Shown: positions 27,191 to 38,600 of the stretch, in pieces
How positions within the stretch are numbered: the stretch's first letter is position 1
How the letters are laid out: each line of letters starts with the position of its first letter
Assembly: GCA_903911925.1 (NCBI GenBank)
Contig: CAIWFH010000137.1
Location: 1-47,804, forward strand
Reading direction: 5' to 3'
Source: an uncultured Acidobacteriaceae bacterium
Lineage (GTDB): Bacteria; Acidobacteriota; Terriglobia; Terriglobales; Acidobacteriaceae
DNA: 47,804 nucleotides
The notes under the pieces: model-generated
The model's input: the letters and a program-made list of their open reading frames with translations, nothing else
Databases searched by the model: none
Told to the model about the DNA's origin: nothing
Translations under genes and position numbers: made by a program

Positions 27191-27888
27191 GGTTCATCTC
27201 CTGCCAGAACGTAGCCAACTCCGCGAATGGAGCGAATGGTGACGCCGGCTCCCTCAGTCTTGCGGCGCAACCGGCTGATATGCACTTCGAGCGATCGTTC
27301 AAAGGGAGTTGCCGGGCGCTGGTAGAGAATGCCGCAGACCTGGTCGCGGGTGACTACCCTGCCGCGGCCACGAACAAGAAGATCCAGAATTTCGAACTCG
27401 GTGGCCGTGATCTCGATCGGTTCCTCTCCGACCCAGACGCGCCGCGAGGAGGCGCTCAACCTCAGGCTGCCGATCGAAACCGTTTCAACGTTCGCCGCCG
27501 ACGCGCCTCGAGCCCGGCGCAGAACTGCGGCCATGCGCGCTGCCAGCTCCTCAGGCCCGAACGGCTTGGCCAGATAGTCGTCTGCCCCGGTATTCAAGCC
27601 CCTCACGCAATCTTCCTGCGCGCCGCGCGCGGTCAGCATGATTACGGGAACGGAAGAGCGCCGGCGCAACTGGGTCAGCACCTCAAAGCCGTCAAGGCCA
27701 GGCAGCATGATGTCGAGAAGAATGAGATCGAACGGTTCGTCGAGTGCGCGCGCCAGGCCGGTGGCCCCGTTGTGCACCGCCTGAATCGAGTAATCCGAAT
27801 CGCCGAAGAACTCGGCAATCAACCGGCACAGCCGCACGTCATCGTCGATCACGAGGATGGCGCTGCGCCGATGGCTTTGTGTATCCAT
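27187..27888 (-). CDS. OmpR/CpxR-family response regulator
   Basis: A 233-residue regulator from ATG 27888, with AAGGAT about 8 nt upstream. The longer open frame up to 28272 would run into the divergent efflux gene and is rejected. The receiver domain (about 10-125) shows the acidic pair IDDD, the phospho-acceptor Asp in DLILLDIMLPGLDG, the Thr in MLTARG and the Lys in AKPFG. The C-terminal winged helix has the typical TATEFEILDLL and RSIRGVGYVLAG motifs. It is co-transcribed with the kinase and divergent from the outer-membrane-factor gene 181 bp away. It probably controls both transcripts from the shared region. Confidence 0.93.
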   Translation of the reverse strand: MDTQSHRRSAILVIDDDVRLCRLIAEFFGDSDYSIQAVHNGATGLARALDEPFDLILLDIMLPGLDGFEVLTQLRRRSSVPVIMLTARGAQEDCVRGLNTGADDYLAKPFGPEELAARMAAVLRRARGASAANVETVSIGSLRLSASSRRVWVGEEPIEITATEFEILDLLVRGRGRVVTRDQVCGILYQRPATPFERSLEVHISRLRRKTEGAGVTIRSIRGVGYVLAGDEP

Positions 27889-27936
27889 GCTGCATCCTTG
27901 TTTTACCGCACATCCGCGAGCTTTGCTCAACTGCCG

Positions 27937-27957
27937 CAAGAATCTTAACAATTCTTG
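27937..27957. promoter_or_regulatory. inverted repeat in the divergent regulator/efflux region
   Basis: CAAGAAT (27937-27943), seven bases, then ATTCTTG (27951-27957) is a perfect 7-bp inverted repeat about 50 bp from the regulator start and 112 bp from the efflux start. A related TCTTGAGG lies nearby. It could be an operator for this regulator or another; OmpR-family proteins more often bind direct repeats. Confidence 0.35.
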
Positions 27958-28069
27958 AGCCTTTGCCGCAGTTTCAGTATGCGCTTGCGTGGTTTTGCAA
28001 ATCTTGAGGTTCGCGAGGCAAAAACGGGCGTTGAATCGGAATAGGAACACGACCCTGAAAGGCAAGCCG

Positions 28070-29485
28070 ATGCCGCAGTCAACGCGATTCACACCAGCAA
28101 CCATTCTGCTCGCAGCATTCGTCCTGTCAACCTCGGCTGCGCGGCCGTCAATCTGCCAGTCGGTTCGAGCGCAGGTGTCTGCGGAGCCGAGTTGGCGCAC
28201 CACCCCGGTGGGCGGAGAGATGACAGAACCCGCGGACGAGAAGGTCCTGTCGCAGTGGTGGACCGTATTCAACGATCAGACGCTGATATCGCTTGAAGAA
28301 AGAGCCTTGAAGTCGAATCTTGACCTTCGCACGGCGCTGTCGAGCATCGAGCAGGCGCGCGCCAACCGGATGTCGGCAAGCGGCAGGCTGCTGCCAACTG
28401 TAAGCGTAACGGGAAGCGCAACCGGCGGCCGGGCCAGCACGCGTTCCGGAGGACTTGTCTCCAATAGCAACGGCGCCGAATTCGACGCCAGCTGGGAGCC
28501 GGACTTCTTCGGCGGTCTGCACAAAAACGTCGCCGCTTACGACGCAGACATTGAAGCGGCCCGCGAGAATCTGCACAACGCGATGGTTACGCTCACCGCG
28601 GAGCTTGCGCTGGACTACGTGAGTCTGCGTTCTTACCAGGCTCAGATCGCCACGACGCAATCGAACCTGGCGAAGGACCGGGATACCTACGAGATGACGC
28701 TGGCCAAGCGGGAGAGCGGCCTAGCCTCGCAGCTGGACGTGCAGCAGGCGCTTGAAATCGTACAGTCAGCCGAAGCATCGATTCCAACTCTGGAGACGAG
28801 CCTGCACCAGACGATGAATGCGATTGCCATCCTTCTGGGCCAGCAGCCGGGCACCATGGACGCAGAGCTCACGGAGGCGAAGCCGATTCCGGTAGTCCCG
28901 GCCGAGGTGGCCGTCGGAATCCCCGCGGACCTGCTGCGCCGCCGTCCCGACGTAAGAAGCGCCGAACGCCAGATTGCCGCACAGGCTCTGCGAGTTGGCG
29001 TTGCAAAGGCCAACCTTTACCCCACGTTTACGCTCTCCGGAACGTTTCTGTTCGGCGCGCAAAACCTGCTCAACGTACTTACGCCAGCCAGCCTTGCTTC
29101 AACGGTTGCGGGCGCCTTGCAGCAGGAAATCCTGAATCGGAGAAGCCTCAAAGCTCAGGTCAAGTTGCAGAACGCCCTGCTCGATCAGTACGAGATCGCA
29201 TACGACAGCAAGCTTCTCGGCGCGGTAAGGGATGTGGAGAATTCGCTTCAGGCGTTTGGGCAGGACCAGGTTCGGCGGAAGTCGCTGTCGGGAGCCGCGG
29301 TCTCGGCCGAGCAGGCTGCGGAAATTTCGCGGGAGCTTTACGCCTCAGGGCTCAGAGATTTTCTTGTCGTGCTCGATTCCGAGCGAACAGTCCTGACCGC
29401 TCAGAACAGCCTGGTACAAAGCGACGCAGCGGTTGACTCCGACCTCATCCAGATATACAAGGCGATGGGCGGCGGCTGGAAATAG
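28070..29485 (+). CDS. outer membrane efflux factor (TolC/NodT/OprM family)
   Basis: A protein of 471 residues from ATG 28070, with GAAAGG 7 nt upstream. A signal sequence (TILLAAFVLSTSAA) precedes two outer-membrane-factor repeats. Typical landmarks are WWTVFNDQTLISLEERAL, a first helical hairpin around LRTALSSIEQARANRMSA, the GIPADLLRRRPDVRSAERQ motif of the NodT type, and YPTFTLSGTF at the second barrel segment. There is no clear lipobox. It forms the outer-membrane channel for the MacA/MacB-type pump encoded downstream; the next gene starts 43 bp later. Confidence 0.93.
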   Translation: MPQSTRFTPATILLAAFVLSTSAARPSICQSVRAQVSAEPSWRTTPVGGEMTEPADEKVLSQWWTVFNDQTLISLEERALKSNLDLRTALSSIEQARANRMSASGRLLPTVSVTGSATGGRASTRSGGLVSNSNGAEFDASWEPDFFGGLHKNVAAYDADIEAARENLHNAMVTLTAELALDYVSLRSYQAQIATTQSNLAKDRDTYEMTLAKRESGLASQLDVQQALEIVQSAEASIPTLETSLHQTMNAIAILLGQQPGTMDAELTEAKPIPVVPAEVAVGIPADLLRRRPDVRSAERQIAAQALRVGVAKANLYPTFTLSGTFLFGAQNLLNVLTPASLASTVAGALQQEILNRRSLKAQVKLQNALLDQYEIAYDSKLLGAVRDVENSLQAFGQDQVRRKSLSGAAVSAEQAAEISRELYASGLRDFLVVLDSERTVLTAQNSLVQSDAAVDSDLIQIYKAMGGGWK

Positions 29486-29528
29486 CCACGCAGAACCCAT
29501 AAGTTCAAGATGTGAAAGGACGGCATTG

Positions 29529-30797
29529 ATGGCCACGGATACGACGCTTCAGGAAACTCTCGGAATTGCTACGGGAAAAGGATCATGGAAGAAGCGCGCC
29601 TACTGGATTGCGCCGGTTGTTCTGATCGTTCTTCTATCGGGAATGTGGGTTATGCGCCATAAGAGCGCGGCCGCGGGAAGCGTGCAGAACTTTCGCACGG
29701 ATGCGGCGCGCAATGGCGACCTCACGGTGACTGTGATCGCTACGGGCCAACTGAAGCCCACGCGGACGGTCGATGTGGGAAGCCAGGTGTCGGGGATCAT
29801 CGATGAGGTTCTGGTTAACTACAATGATCGGGTAAAGGCCGGCCAGGTGCTGGCAAAAATCGACACCGAGAGACTCGATGCACAGGTGCTTCAGGATAAG
29901 GCGTCGCTTCAGAGCGCGCATGCCAAGGTCGAAGATGCCAAGGTGACGGTGACGGAGACTGCCGCGGAGTACAAGCGCATGCTCGACGCCCGTCAGCGCT
30001 CCAAGGCGCAGATCGTATCGCAGCACGACATCGATACGGCGAAGGCATCCTATGATCGGGCAAGTGTTGCAGTCACTACAGCCGAGGCCGCGGTAACCCA
30101 GGCCCAGGCCAGTCTCAAAATCGACGAGACGAATTTGGCCTTCGCGGTCATCAAGTCGCCGGTGGACGGCATCGTGCTGTCGCGCAGTGTTGAGCCGGGA
30201 CAGACGATTGCCGCCTCTTTTCAGGTGACAACGATGTTCCAGATCGCCGAAGACCTGCGCAAGATGATTCTGCAGGTAAACATCGACGAGGCCGACGTGG
30301 GCAAGGTGAAAGCCGGCCAACCGGTTCTGTTTACTGTGGATGCATATCCCGGCCGGCAATTCCCGGGTACTATCACTACGATCCGCTACGTGTCGACCAC
30401 AACCAACAACGTGGTCACGTACCTGGCTGAGATTTCAGTCAACAACGAAGAATTACTGCTTCGGCCCGGCATGACAGCGACGGCCACCATCTCAGTGCAG
30501 TCGATTCGAAATGCGTTATTGATCTCCAATCATGCTCTGCGCTTCCTGCCCTCCAGCGACGACGCCGGCGGCAGTTCCACGTCTTTCTTCCCGCGCCCGC
30601 CGGATATGGACCGGAATGCGAATGCGGAGTCTTCCGCGGCATTGAACAATCCGCACGTCTGGGTTGTCCGCGACGGAAGGCCTGCGCCGATTGCTGTCAC
30701 GGTTGGAGTCACCGACGGCAAGCAGAGCGAGGTTCGCGCCGGACAGGTGACTCCGGGAATGCAACTCATCGTCGAACAACTGAAGGAAAGCAAATGA
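29529..30797 (+). CDS. MacA-type periplasmic adaptor of an ABC efflux pump
   Basis: A protein of 422 residues from ATG 29529, with AAAGGA (29515-29520) 8 nt upstream. The N-terminal membrane anchor (about 20-40, AYWIAPVVLIVLLSGMWVM) precedes a biotinyl-lipoyl half-domain (VDVGSQVSGIIDEVLVNYND), a helical hairpin (about 95-190) rich in Ala/Lys/Glu, the second lipoyl half (IKSPVDGIVLSRSVEPGQT), and beta-barrel and membrane-proximal domains (VDAYPGRQFPGTITTIRYVS). The order matches MacA and related HlyD-family adaptors that bridge an ABC permease to TolC. Its stop overlaps the start of the ATPase gene by 4 bp. Confidence 0.92.
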   Translation: MATDTTLQETLGIATGKGSWKKRAYWIAPVVLIVLLSGMWVMRHKSAAAGSVQNFRTDAARNGDLTVTVIATGQLKPTRTVDVGSQVSGIIDEVLVNYNDRVKAGQVLAKIDTERLDAQVLQDKASLQSAHAKVEDAKVTVTETAAEYKRMLDARQRSKAQIVSQHDIDTAKASYDRASVAVTTAEAAVTQAQASLKIDETNLAFAVIKSPVDGIVLSRSVEPGQTIAASFQVTTMFQIAEDLRKMILQVNIDEADVGKVKAGQPVLFTVDAYPGRQFPGTITTIRYVSTTTNNVVTYLAEISVNNEELLLRPGMTATATISVQSIRNALLISNHALRFLPSSDDAGGSSTSFFPRPPDMDRNANAESSAALNNPHVWVVRDGRPAPIAVTVGVTDGKQSEVRAGQVTPGMQLIVEQLKESK

Positions 30798-31246
30798 GCA
30801 CGCCGATTGAAGCAACCGGGATGCCGGCCACCGACGAGGCTTTGCTCGAGTTCCGCGACGCGATGAAGATTTATGGCGCGGGAGAGGGCGAGGTTCGCGC
30901 GCTGGCAGGCGTGAGCTTCCAGATCCAGCCCGGCGAGTTTGTGGCCATGATGGGTCCCAGCGGCTCGGGCAAGTCGACCACCATGAATATCCTCGGCTGC
31001 CTCGACACGCCCAGTGCGGGCCGCTATTACTTCCGCGGCGTCGATGTGGGCGCGCTCACCCGCAAGCAGCGCGCCCGCTTGCGCCGCTACTATCTCGGGT
31101 TTGTCTTTCAGGGGTTCAACCTGCTGGCGCGCACCAATGCGCTGGAGAATATGGCAGCCTATGCAAGCCGGACCATTCACTTTCGAGATGGACTGATCCA
31201 CTCGGACTTAAACCATGACACCGCCACCGCCGCATCCGTGCGTTGA
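30794..31246 (+). CDS. MacB-type ABC ATPase with large internal in-frame deletion
   Basis: A 150-residue protein where the family normally has 230-250. The N-terminal half is intact: A-loop Tyr (about 27), Walker A GPSGSGKS (54-61) and Q-loop FVFQGFNLLARTNALEN (about 103-119). After Met120 (codon at 31151) the sequence jumps to AAYASRTIHFRDGLIHSD, which in the family lies after the H-loop. About 85-90 residues holding the LSGGQ signature, Walker B, D-loop and H-loop are missing, yet the frame is kept. The product cannot be a normal ATPase. Start is coupled to the adaptor gene (ATGA). Either a real deletion that disables the pump, or an assembly or sequencing collapse. Confidence 0.88.
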   Translation: MSTPIEATGMPATDEALLEFRDAMKIYGAGEGEVRALAGVSFQIQPGEFVAMMGPSGSGKSTTMNILGCLDTPSAGRYYFRGVDVGALTRKQRARLRRYYLGFVFQGFNLLARTNALENMAAYASRTIHFRDGLIHSDLNHDTATAASVR

Positions 31247-31276
31247 ACCCGCTCCGCAGCAAGCAGGGAGAGCCTC

Positions 31277-32488
31277 ATGATCTGGAATGCAATTTTGCTC
31301 GCACTCTCAGCCATCCGCCGCAACGTGCTGCGTTCGGTGCTGACGGTCCTGGGCGTCATCATCGGCGTGGCCGCGGTCATTGCCATGGTCACCATCGGTA
31401 ACGGAGCAACGGCAAGCGTCGCGGCGCAAATTAACAATCTCGGCCAGAACGTCTTGATTCTGATGCCGGGACAGCAGCGCGGACCGATGTCGGGATTGCG
31501 AGAGCAAGCAAAGCTCTTCGAAGAGTCCGACGTAGAGGCTCTTAAATCGGACATCACCGGGGTTCGCGCCGTCGCGCCCACTGCCTCCAACTCCATGCAG
31601 GCCATCTACGGCAATGCGAACTGGTCCACCACAGTTTACGGAGTCGACAACGCCTACTTCGACGTCCGCAACTGGTCTGTTCAGTCAGGCCGCGAGTTTA
31701 CCGAAGCGGAGATCAAAAACGGCGGATCGGTCTGCATCATCGGCGTCAAGGTTCAAAAGCAACTGTTCGCCGATCAGGATCCGGTGGGCGCCAACATTCG
31801 CCTTCAGGCCATCTCCTGCCAGATTGTCGGACTGCTGGCCCCCAAAGGCCAGGGCGGCATGGGCATGGACCAGGACGACCTGGTACTGGTTCCGTTGCAC
31901 ACGCTGCAGCGCAGAATCACCGGTGATCGCAAGGTGTCCTCGATTCAGATCGGTGTTCAAGACGGCTCCGATTCGAAGACGGTGCAGAACGAGGTCGTCA
32001 CCTTGTTGCGGCAGCGCCGAGGCATTCAACCGCGTCAGGAAGACGACTTCATGGTGATGAACTCGCAGGAGTTCCTTACCACCATGACCTCTTCCATGCG
32101 TGTGCTCACGGCACTGCTCAGCGCGATTGCCGCCATCAGCCTTCTGGTGGGCGGCATCGGCATCATGAATATCATGCTGGTCTCGGTTACTGAACGAACC
32201 CGAGAAATCGGCGTACGTTTGGCAATCGGCGCTTTCGACAACGACGTCATGATTCAGTTTCTGGTCGAGGCGGTCGTGCTTGCCGCCCTGGGGGGAATCA
32301 TCGGCATCACCATCGGACTCGGCGCATCTTACGTTGGCTGCCGATTGATGAAGGTTTCCTTCGCACCCGACCTCTCGATCGCCGCCATCGCATTTGTCTT
32401 CTCCGCTATGGTCGGCGTGGTCTTCGGCTTCTTTCCCGCTCAGAAGGCCGCGCGCCTCGATCCAATCGAGGCCCTGCGGCACGAGTAG
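31277..32488 (+). CDS. MacB-type ABC transporter permease (FtsX superfamily)
   Basis: A 403-residue permease with Shine-Dalgarno GGGAGAG before ATG. TM1 (about 15-42, LRSVLTVLGVIIGVAAVIAM) is followed by the MacB-type periplasmic core domain (about 45-275, beginning NLGQNVLILMPGQQ), then three TM helices of the FtsX domain (about 280-305, 330-355, 365-390) with the GGIGIMNIMLVSVTERTREIG coupling motif and the C-terminal LDPIEALRHE. All parts appear intact. It would pair with the truncated ATPase encoded 30 bp upstream; unless another ATPase is borrowed, the pump should be inactive. Confidence 0.92.
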   Translation: MIWNAILLALSAIRRNVLRSVLTVLGVIIGVAAVIAMVTIGNGATASVAAQINNLGQNVLILMPGQQRGPMSGLREQAKLFEESDVEALKSDITGVRAVAPTASNSMQAIYGNANWSTTVYGVDNAYFDVRNWSVQSGREFTEAEIKNGGSVCIIGVKVQKQLFADQDPVGANIRLQAISCQIVGLLAPKGQGGMGMDQDDLVLVPLHTLQRRITGDRKVSSIQIGVQDGSDSKTVQNEVVTLLRQRRGIQPRQEDDFMVMNSQEFLTTMTSSMRVLTALLSAIAAISLLVGGIGIMNIMLVSVTERTREIGVRLAIGAFDNDVMIQFLVEAVVLAALGGIIGITIGLGASYVGCRLMKVSFAPDLSIAAIAFVFSAMVGVVFGFFPAQKAARLDPIEALRHE

Positions 32489-32631
32489 CGCAATTACCGG
32501 CGCGCACCGAGGGTGACCTGGTCAAGTGGGTGGATACTTCCGCTGAGTTTTTTGTCAGTCAACCGGCTGTGAAATATGGCGCACCAGCGCCGTAGTAGCT
32601 GCCGGGACGCACACTGAAGATAGGTCAAGCA

Positions 32632-35600
32632 ATGTTCGCGCTTTTGTCTGGCTCGCAAGACAGAACTATGCCCGGCACCGGCGCATCTGCCCGAAAGCCA
32701 AGGCTCTATTGTTGCCTTCTACTTGCATTTGCTGCAATCGTCCACGCACAGACCGGCGCCGGCGAATGGACCTGGATGGGCGGCAGCAAAGTGGGCCAGC
32801 AACCCGGGGTCTACGGCACGCAAGGGACTCCGGCCGCAACCAACATTTCCGGCGCCCGCCAGGGCGCTGCAAGGTGGGTAGACGGCAATGGCAACTTCTG
32901 GCTCTTCGGCGGAAACGGCTTTGACTCAGCCGGGACCCTCGGCTATCTGAACGATCTTTGGGAGTTTAGTCCTTCCTCGAACCAGTGGACGTGGATCGCA
33001 GGCAGCAGCACAGCCAATTCAACCGGTGTATATGGAGAACAGGGAACACCCGCTGCCGGAAACGTCCCCGGCGGCAGGACCTTGGCAGCCAGCTGGATGG
33101 ATGGCAGCGGGCAGCTATGGCTTTTTGGCGGCTCCAGCCCGCGTCCCGCCGGCGGCACAACCGAATTCAACGATCTATGGGTCTTCAACCCTTCCACCAG
33201 TCTGTGGGCATGGATGGGCGGCAGCAACACATATAACGGTGTTTCTGTCACTTTCTCAACGGTGAATGGCCAGGTCGGTGTTTACGGCACGCAAGGAACG
33301 TCGGCGGCAGGAAACACTCCGGGCAGCCGGAGTTCTGCTTCAGTGTGGAACGATGAGGCCGGTCATCTTTGGCTATTTGGCGGTTCGGGCTTTGACAGCA
33401 TCGGTAATACCGGTTATCTCAACGATCTGTGGGAGTTGAACCTTGCGACCGGCCAGTGGACCTGGATCACAGGCAGCAAAACGCTGCTGTGCGGCGAGCC
33501 CTGCACTGTGGCCGGCGTCTACGGGACACTCGGGGTTGCCGCGGCGGCCAACACGCCAGGCGGCCGCTATGGTGCAGTCACATGGACTGACAGCAGTGGG
33601 AATCTCTGGCTCTCCGCGGGGTACGGCTCTGCACACGCAACCGATGTTTCCTTCCTGGACGACCTTTGGGAGTTCAATCTCGCAACCCGGGAATGGACCT
33701 GGGTTGACGGCGCCGGCGTGCCGGTGGCCACTCCACCCTCTTCGGCTGGAATCTTCGGCACGCAGGGTGTTTTTTCGACGCTTTACCTGCCGAGCCCCCG
33801 GTACGCGGCGGCAAGCTGGATCGATGAGACCGGCAACCCTTGGGTCTTTGGGGGAGATGAGATCCGCTTCCAGGCTCTCAACGACCTCTGGCAGTACGAC
33901 CTTCCAACAAGCCAGTGGGCGTGGATGGGCGGAAGCAGCGCGCTATATTGCGATTACCAGTCCATTTACGTTCACTTCTGCGCTCCAGGAATCTATGGTA
34001 CGGAAGGGACGGCATCGGCAAAAAACGTGCCAGGAGGCAGGACAGGCGCGGCGAGCTGGACCGATACGAACGGGAACCTCTGGCTGTTTGGCGGGGTCGG
34101 CTTCGATTCCGATCCCGGAAACAATGTGAACGAGTGGGTCTTTCTGAACGACCTGTGGGTGTATCAGCCACCAAAACGCCCGGCGTTGCCGACCTTTAAC
34201 CCTCCGCCGGGGACCTACAGCTCGCCGCAAACCGTCACCATCAGCGACGTCACTCCCGGCGCGACCATGTTTTACACGACCGACGGATCGACGCCGACCG
34301 CCAGTTCCCCGGTTTATTCCGGAGTTGTTTCGGTTTCACACACAGGGACAATTCAGGCGATGGCAACCGCGCCGGGCTACAACTCCGGCGCAGTGTCCAG
34401 CGCTTCCTACGTCATCACCTGGCCGACCATCACAACGTTGACCGCATCGGCCAATCCGTTCGTCTACGGCCAGGCGGGAACTACTTTGGTCGTCAACGTG
34501 ACTTCCAGCGGGGGCATACCGCCAGATGGGGCCTTCGTTCAAGTTATCCAGGGGACGAAGGTGCTGGCAAGCGGAGGGTTGGTCAATGGCACCGCGATCA
34601 TTCCCATGGATTGGTTTCCGGGAAGCTACTCGATTACCGCCAAGTATGTTGGCAGCACAAACTTCCTTCCCAGCACGTCGCCCCCGATTGTCTTCACATC
34701 CGATGCGGCCACAACGACGACCGCGCTGACTTCGTCGGCGAATCCGCAGCCTTTCGGCCAATCGGTGACGTTTACGGCCACCGTGACCCCGCAATTCAGC
34801 GGGGGATTTGCACCGCCCGGCACCGTGACCTTTTATAACGGGACGACGCCGCTGGCAGCGGTCTCTCAACAGAGCGGCCCGTTCACGCTTACTACCGCGG
34901 CCGGGCTCTTGCAGGGTACGAATCCGATTACCGCCGTGTACAGCGCCAATAATCTCTACCTGCAGAGCACGTCGAACGCGATCCAGCAAGTGACGACCCC
35001 TGAAGTCACTGCCGGATTTCAATGGACGTGGATGGGAGGAAGCAACGCCTATTCGTATGCGGCGGAACCCGGAGTGTATGACACGCTGGGTGTGCCCAAC
35101 ATACTGAATATCCCGGCGGGCGGACGCAGCAATGCAGCAACGCGGACGGACCTGAACGGCAACCTGTGGCTCTTTGGCGGCGGCATAAGCTACTACGAAA
35201 AGAACGATTTTTGGGAGTTCACGCCATCCACAAACATGTGGACGTGGATGGGCGGGACCCCGGAGATCACCTGCCAGCCTGTACCAGGTAAACCTGATAC
35301 GTGCACTTATGGCGCGCCTGGAGTTTACGGCTCGATTGGCAACCCAGCGCCGGGGCTCTACCCCGGAAACCGCCAAGGCGCCGTCTCCTGGACGGATGCA
35401 AGCGGCAATTTCTGGCTCTTTGGCGGCGAGGGCTACGGGAAGGCATTGACCTCAGCAGGGGACGGGCTCCTCAATGATCTCTGGCAGTACAACCCCTCAA
35501 CCGGCTTTTGGATGTGGATGAGCGGAGGGGAGTGGCCAGGCCAGATCGGAGTCTATGGCGCCCAGGGCAAGCCGGCTACGGGAAATGTCCCGGGAGGCCG

Positions 35601-38600
35601 CACCAACGCCTCGGGGTGGATTGATAGCCAGGGTCACTTCTGGCTCTTCGGCGGCCGAGGCCGAGATGTGATCGGTCAAGGCGGAGTGCTTGGGTTGTTT
35701 CTCAATGACCTGTGGGAATTCGATCCATCGACCAGCGAATGGACGTGGATAAGCGGTCTTTCGGCTCTGAAATGCGCGCCGGACCCCAACGCCCCTGGAG
35801 TTTGCGGCTACTATGCCCCGGCAACGTATGGAACCCGCGGTAAATTCGCCGCTTCAAACACTCCCGGGGACCGCAATTGGAGCACCAGTTGGACCGATGC
35901 CAACGGTCACTTCTGGCTTTTTGGGGGCGTCGGATACCAGGTAGCTCCGGCGGGGACCTCGGACAACTGTTGCTATCTCAACGAACTCTGGGAGTTCGAT
36001 CCGGCGATTAAGCAGTGGGCCTGGATGGGCGGCAGCACCACACCCCCTTTGTCCGGCGTAGCTGCGGGGAATTACGGGACATTCGGCGTTCCTGACACAG
36101 CCAATACGCCAGGCGGCCGCTACAACGCAGCCGGCTGGACAGACAAGAGCGGCAACCTCTGGCTCTTTGGCGGCCATGGATTCGATCCGAATGGTAACCA
36201 GGGTTTCTTCAACGACCTGTGGGAGTTCAACCCGGCGAATCTGCAATGGGTCTGGATGGGGGGATCGAGCACGCTGAGCTGCCCACTTGGCAACTGGTGG
36301 AGCAGCTACGGTGTATACGGCACGCTGGACGTGCCAGATCCAGCGAATACTCCGGGGGGCCGGGCGGCCCCCGCCACCTGGGTGGACAAAAGCGGCAACT
36401 TCTGGCTTTTCGCGGGAATCGGTTACGATCCGACTGGCATGGGCGTGCCCAACGATCTTTGGATGTACCAACCCTATTCCGGTTCGGCGCAGACGGCTGC
36501 GCCCAAGGTTGCCATCACCTCTCCAGCGGCAAACACCGTATACGGCCAAGCCATCACGTTGACCGCAGCCGTTACTTCCAACTCTGGCCCTCCACCGGAC
36601 GGGGAGAGCGTCACCTTTTTCAGTGGCACAACCAACGCCGGCTCCGGAATACTCAGCCGCGGCACCGCCAGCCTCACCACCACCACGCTTGCAGCGGGCG
36701 CCGATCCGGTCGTCGCAGTCTATGGAGGCGATCCCAACTTTGCACGCGCCATCTCCGCTACCGTCACACAGAAGGTGGCGGTGGCGCCATCTTCGACTTC
36801 GCTCGCCATCGATCCAGCGGTTGTGGCTTCATCGTTTGGCTTCGTGACATTTTCCGGCTGGGTGACGGGCGAGTATGGAGGAGCGCCCACAGGAACAGTC
36901 ACGATCATGATTGGCTCGACCAGGAAGTGGTCGGGGAATCTTGAGACCGGACAATTCGCCGGCAGGTACGGCTTGAATATCGATTCCCCCGATATGCCCG
37001 CAGGCGCGTATTCCATGACGGTTGCCTACAGCGGAGACGCGAACTTTGCTCCCAGCACGTCGCCGCCGGTGGAGGTGATGGTTGCATCGCTTCCGTCCGG
37101 GCTGGCGGTCTACGTTGTTCCGCAATTGCAGTCCCTGACGTTGCAACAGACCGACAACGTATCGGTTTTTGTTTCAGCCGGAAATGTATTTGTGGTTCCA
37201 ACCGGAACCGTGACGCTGACCGGCGGCAGCTTTAGCGCCCGGCAGACGCTCTCGGGAGGCGGAACCACGTTTGCGGTTCCCGCCTTGATGCTGAATGGCG
37301 GAGCGAACATACTCACGGCGACCTATTCCGGGGACTCGACCTACAGGGCGGCCTCGGGCACTGCCACAGTCAATGTCTCCACAGTCAAGCAGTCGCAGAC
37401 CATCACCTTCCCTGCGCTGACGACGCCGGTAGCTTACGGAGTAACTCCCATTACTCTCTCGGCTACCGCAAGTTCCGGTCTCGCCGTGACCTTCACGGTC
37501 ACCGGACCGGCAACGGTCACCGGCAGCAAACTCAGCGTCACCGCCGCCGGCCAGGTTGTGATCACAGCCAACCAGGCAGGCAACACCGACTACGCCGCAG
37601 CGACGGCAGCGACGCAAACCATCAGCGTGAACCCTGGAATCGCGAACGGCAAGCTGACCTCTTCCGCGGCAAGCCTGACCTACGGCACAGCGGTAACGCT
37701 GACTGCCACTTTCACTGGAAGCGCCGCGGCCAAGCCAACGGGCACGGTTACATTCTTGAATGGGGCGATATCCATAGGCGCCAGCGCGCTGAACGCAAGC
37801 GGCGTGGCTACGCTGACCATCGCCGCATTGCCCGTGGGAACCGACGGGGTCTCTGCCAGTTTCCCGGGCGACACGCACTACGGCGCGACTGCTTCCGCAG
37901 CCGTGACCGAGACGGTGAAGCAGGCGACGCCAACGGTGAAGCTGACTCCCTCGGCCACTACGGCGGCCTATGGCACACCGGTTACGCTGACGGCGACTAT
38001 GACCGGCGCAGGCGCAAAGCCAACCGGCACGGTCACCTTCCTCAACGGCACGACCTCGCTGGGGACTGGCCCGGTCGCACTAAACTCCAGCAGCGCAGCT
38101 TCGCTCACAGTAACGTCGCTGCCAGTAGGCGCCAACAGCATCAAGGCCGGCTATGCAGGCGACTCGAACTACGCGGCGATCGCATCGACAGCTGCCGCGG
38201 TCACTGTGACCAAGGGGACCCAGACCATTACATTCACCGCGCCCGCCACTCCTGTGACCTACGGCGCAGGTCCCATGACGCTGGCCGCAACAGGAGGCGC
38301 ATCAGGATTGCCGGTGATCTTCACGACCACTGGTCCCGCCTCGGTGAACGGCAACACGCTGACCATCACCGGCGCGGGATCGGTCGCGGTCACCGCAAAC
38401 CAAGCCGGCAATAGCAACTACAGCGCGGCCTCCGCAGTATCAAGGACCATTACCGTGAACAAAGGCACACCCACAGCCGGCCTGCAGGCATCGGCAACGT
38501 CCGTCACCAGCGGTACGCAGGTCACCTTCACGGCCACACTCGCCGGCCCCGGAGCCACAACTCCCGGCGGCACAGTCACCTTTCTGGACGGCGCCAGCAC

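Noticed and set aside
27889..28272. N-terminal extension of the response regulator
   Set aside because: It would cover the divergent promoter and the efflux gene start, and the receiver domain begins a few residues after ATG 27888, which has a good Shine-Dalgarno.
34336..35376. 346-codon open frame antisense to the Kelch/Ig gene
   Set aside because: The sense strand encodes regular Ig and Kelch repeats. The antisense product is a low-complexity Arg/Gly-rich shadow.
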